Assembly: GCA_021730205.1 (NCBI GenBank) | Contig: CP072533.1 | Coordinates: 248,001-312,000 of the forward strand | Direction: 5' to 3' | Length of the DNA: 64,000 nt | Source of the DNA: Candidatus Ruthia sp. Cpac_8_S14 | GTDB taxonomy: Bacteria > Pseudomonadota > Gammaproteobacteria > PS1 > Pseudothioglobaceae | Shown: positions 63,790-64,000 of the stretch, one piece after another | Numbering within the stretch: the first letter of the stretch is position 1 | Layout of the letters: each line of letters begins with the position of its first letter | Notes under the pieces: generated by a model | Told to the model about the DNA's origin: nothing | Seen by the model: the letters and a program-made list of their open reading frames with translations, nothing else | Database searches by the model: none | Made by a program: the position numbers and the translations under genes

Positions 63790-64000
63790 AAAAATTTTTA
63801 CCCTTGGTTTTATTTATTGTATTGGCTGGCTTTTTATATATAGGTCTTGGGCTTGATCCTAAAAAATTACCCTCGCCTTTAATTAGTAAAATATTTCCAA
63901 ATTTAGAAGTTGAAGACTTTAATACTGCTGAAATTTACGCCATCCAAGATAAGTTACAGGGAAAAATATCTTTGGTTAATGTTTGGGCCTCTTGGTGCGT
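63786..64000 (+). CDS. ccmG: Thiol-disulfide reductase CcmG/DsbE (cut by window end)
   Basis: First 71 residues of a membrane-anchored thioredoxin that keeps apocytochrome cysteines reduced. The anchor is FLPLVLFIVLAGFLYIGLGL (residues 4-23), then DPKKLPSPLISKIFP, typical of CcmG (L-P-S-P-L-I/V-G-K), and LVNVWASWC, the start of the active site C-x-x-C, at the last base. It overlaps ccmE (ATGA at 63786). Length and C-terminus are unknown. Confidence 0.92.
   Translation, partial: MKKFLPLVLFIVLAGFLYIGLGLDPKKLPSPLISKIFPNLEVEDFNTAEIYAIQDKLQGKISLVNVWASWC

Overview
The window is AT-rich, densely coded and gammaproteobacterial. It combines a form II RuBisCO (cbbM) with cbbQ/cbbO, a nitrate-assimilation operon, a molybdenum-cofactor cluster and housekeeping genes. 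Many genes survive only as frameshifted or deleted relics. This mix of chemoautotrophy and reductive decay fits a SUP05-clade sulfur-oxidising endosymbiont such as the vesicomyid-clam symbionts (Candidatus Ruthia / Vesicomyosocius). That placement is inferred from gene content and protein resemblance, not from a search.

Layout. 1-3316: end of a Fur-type regulator, znuB, then prfA and hemA on the minus strand. 3394-7947: lolB, ruvB, ybgC-tolQRA and a broken minC where tolB-pal would be expected. 7973-13932: glyS, a broken dtd, small membrane and arsC-like genes, a broken thioredoxin, ruvC and a CDF metal exporter. 13964-19525: an iron region with relics of a tyrosine recombinase, a bacterioferritin and a multicopper oxidase, followed by an intact Fbp-type ferric iron transporter (ATPase, binding protein, permease) with Fur-box-like palindromes. 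19623-27236: argJ, a purU relic, a broken cbbR facing cbbM, then cbbQ, cbbO and a small unknown gene. 27240-35093: Moco genes mog, moaD, moaA, moaC, moeA, mobA and moaE, interrupted by relics of a nitrate transporter and of respiratory nitrate reductase narG-narH. 35131-42411: a leader with promoter, tandem hexaloop hairpins and a terminator, then nirB, a nitrate transporter, a PP2C phosphatase-kinase fusion and a shortened molybdopterin nitrate reductase.

42408-47544 holds pdxB, ung, a thioredoxin-like gene, tpm, a cold-shock protein with a membrane tail, a lytic-transglycosylase-like lipoprotein, a Rieske protein and a TrpD2-like gene. 47570-52084 has relics of a membrane protein, an aldehyde dehydrogenase and an M48 peptidase around msbA and pyrG. 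52117-60818 is minus-strand housekeeping: der, yfgM, hisS, nucleotidase and yqiB relics, cpdA, alr, dnaB, rplI, rpsR and rpsF. 61014-64000 has a PBP glycosyltransferase relic, tsaB and ccmC-D-E-G (last gene cut by the window edge).

Taken together, carbon fixation, nitrate assimilation with its cofactor, iron uptake and cytochrome c maturation are kept. Respiratory nitrate reduction, iron storage, septum placement, a peptidoglycan synthase and several salvage or quality-control enzymes are being lost. No tRNA, rRNA, CRISPR array or intact insertion sequence was recognised.
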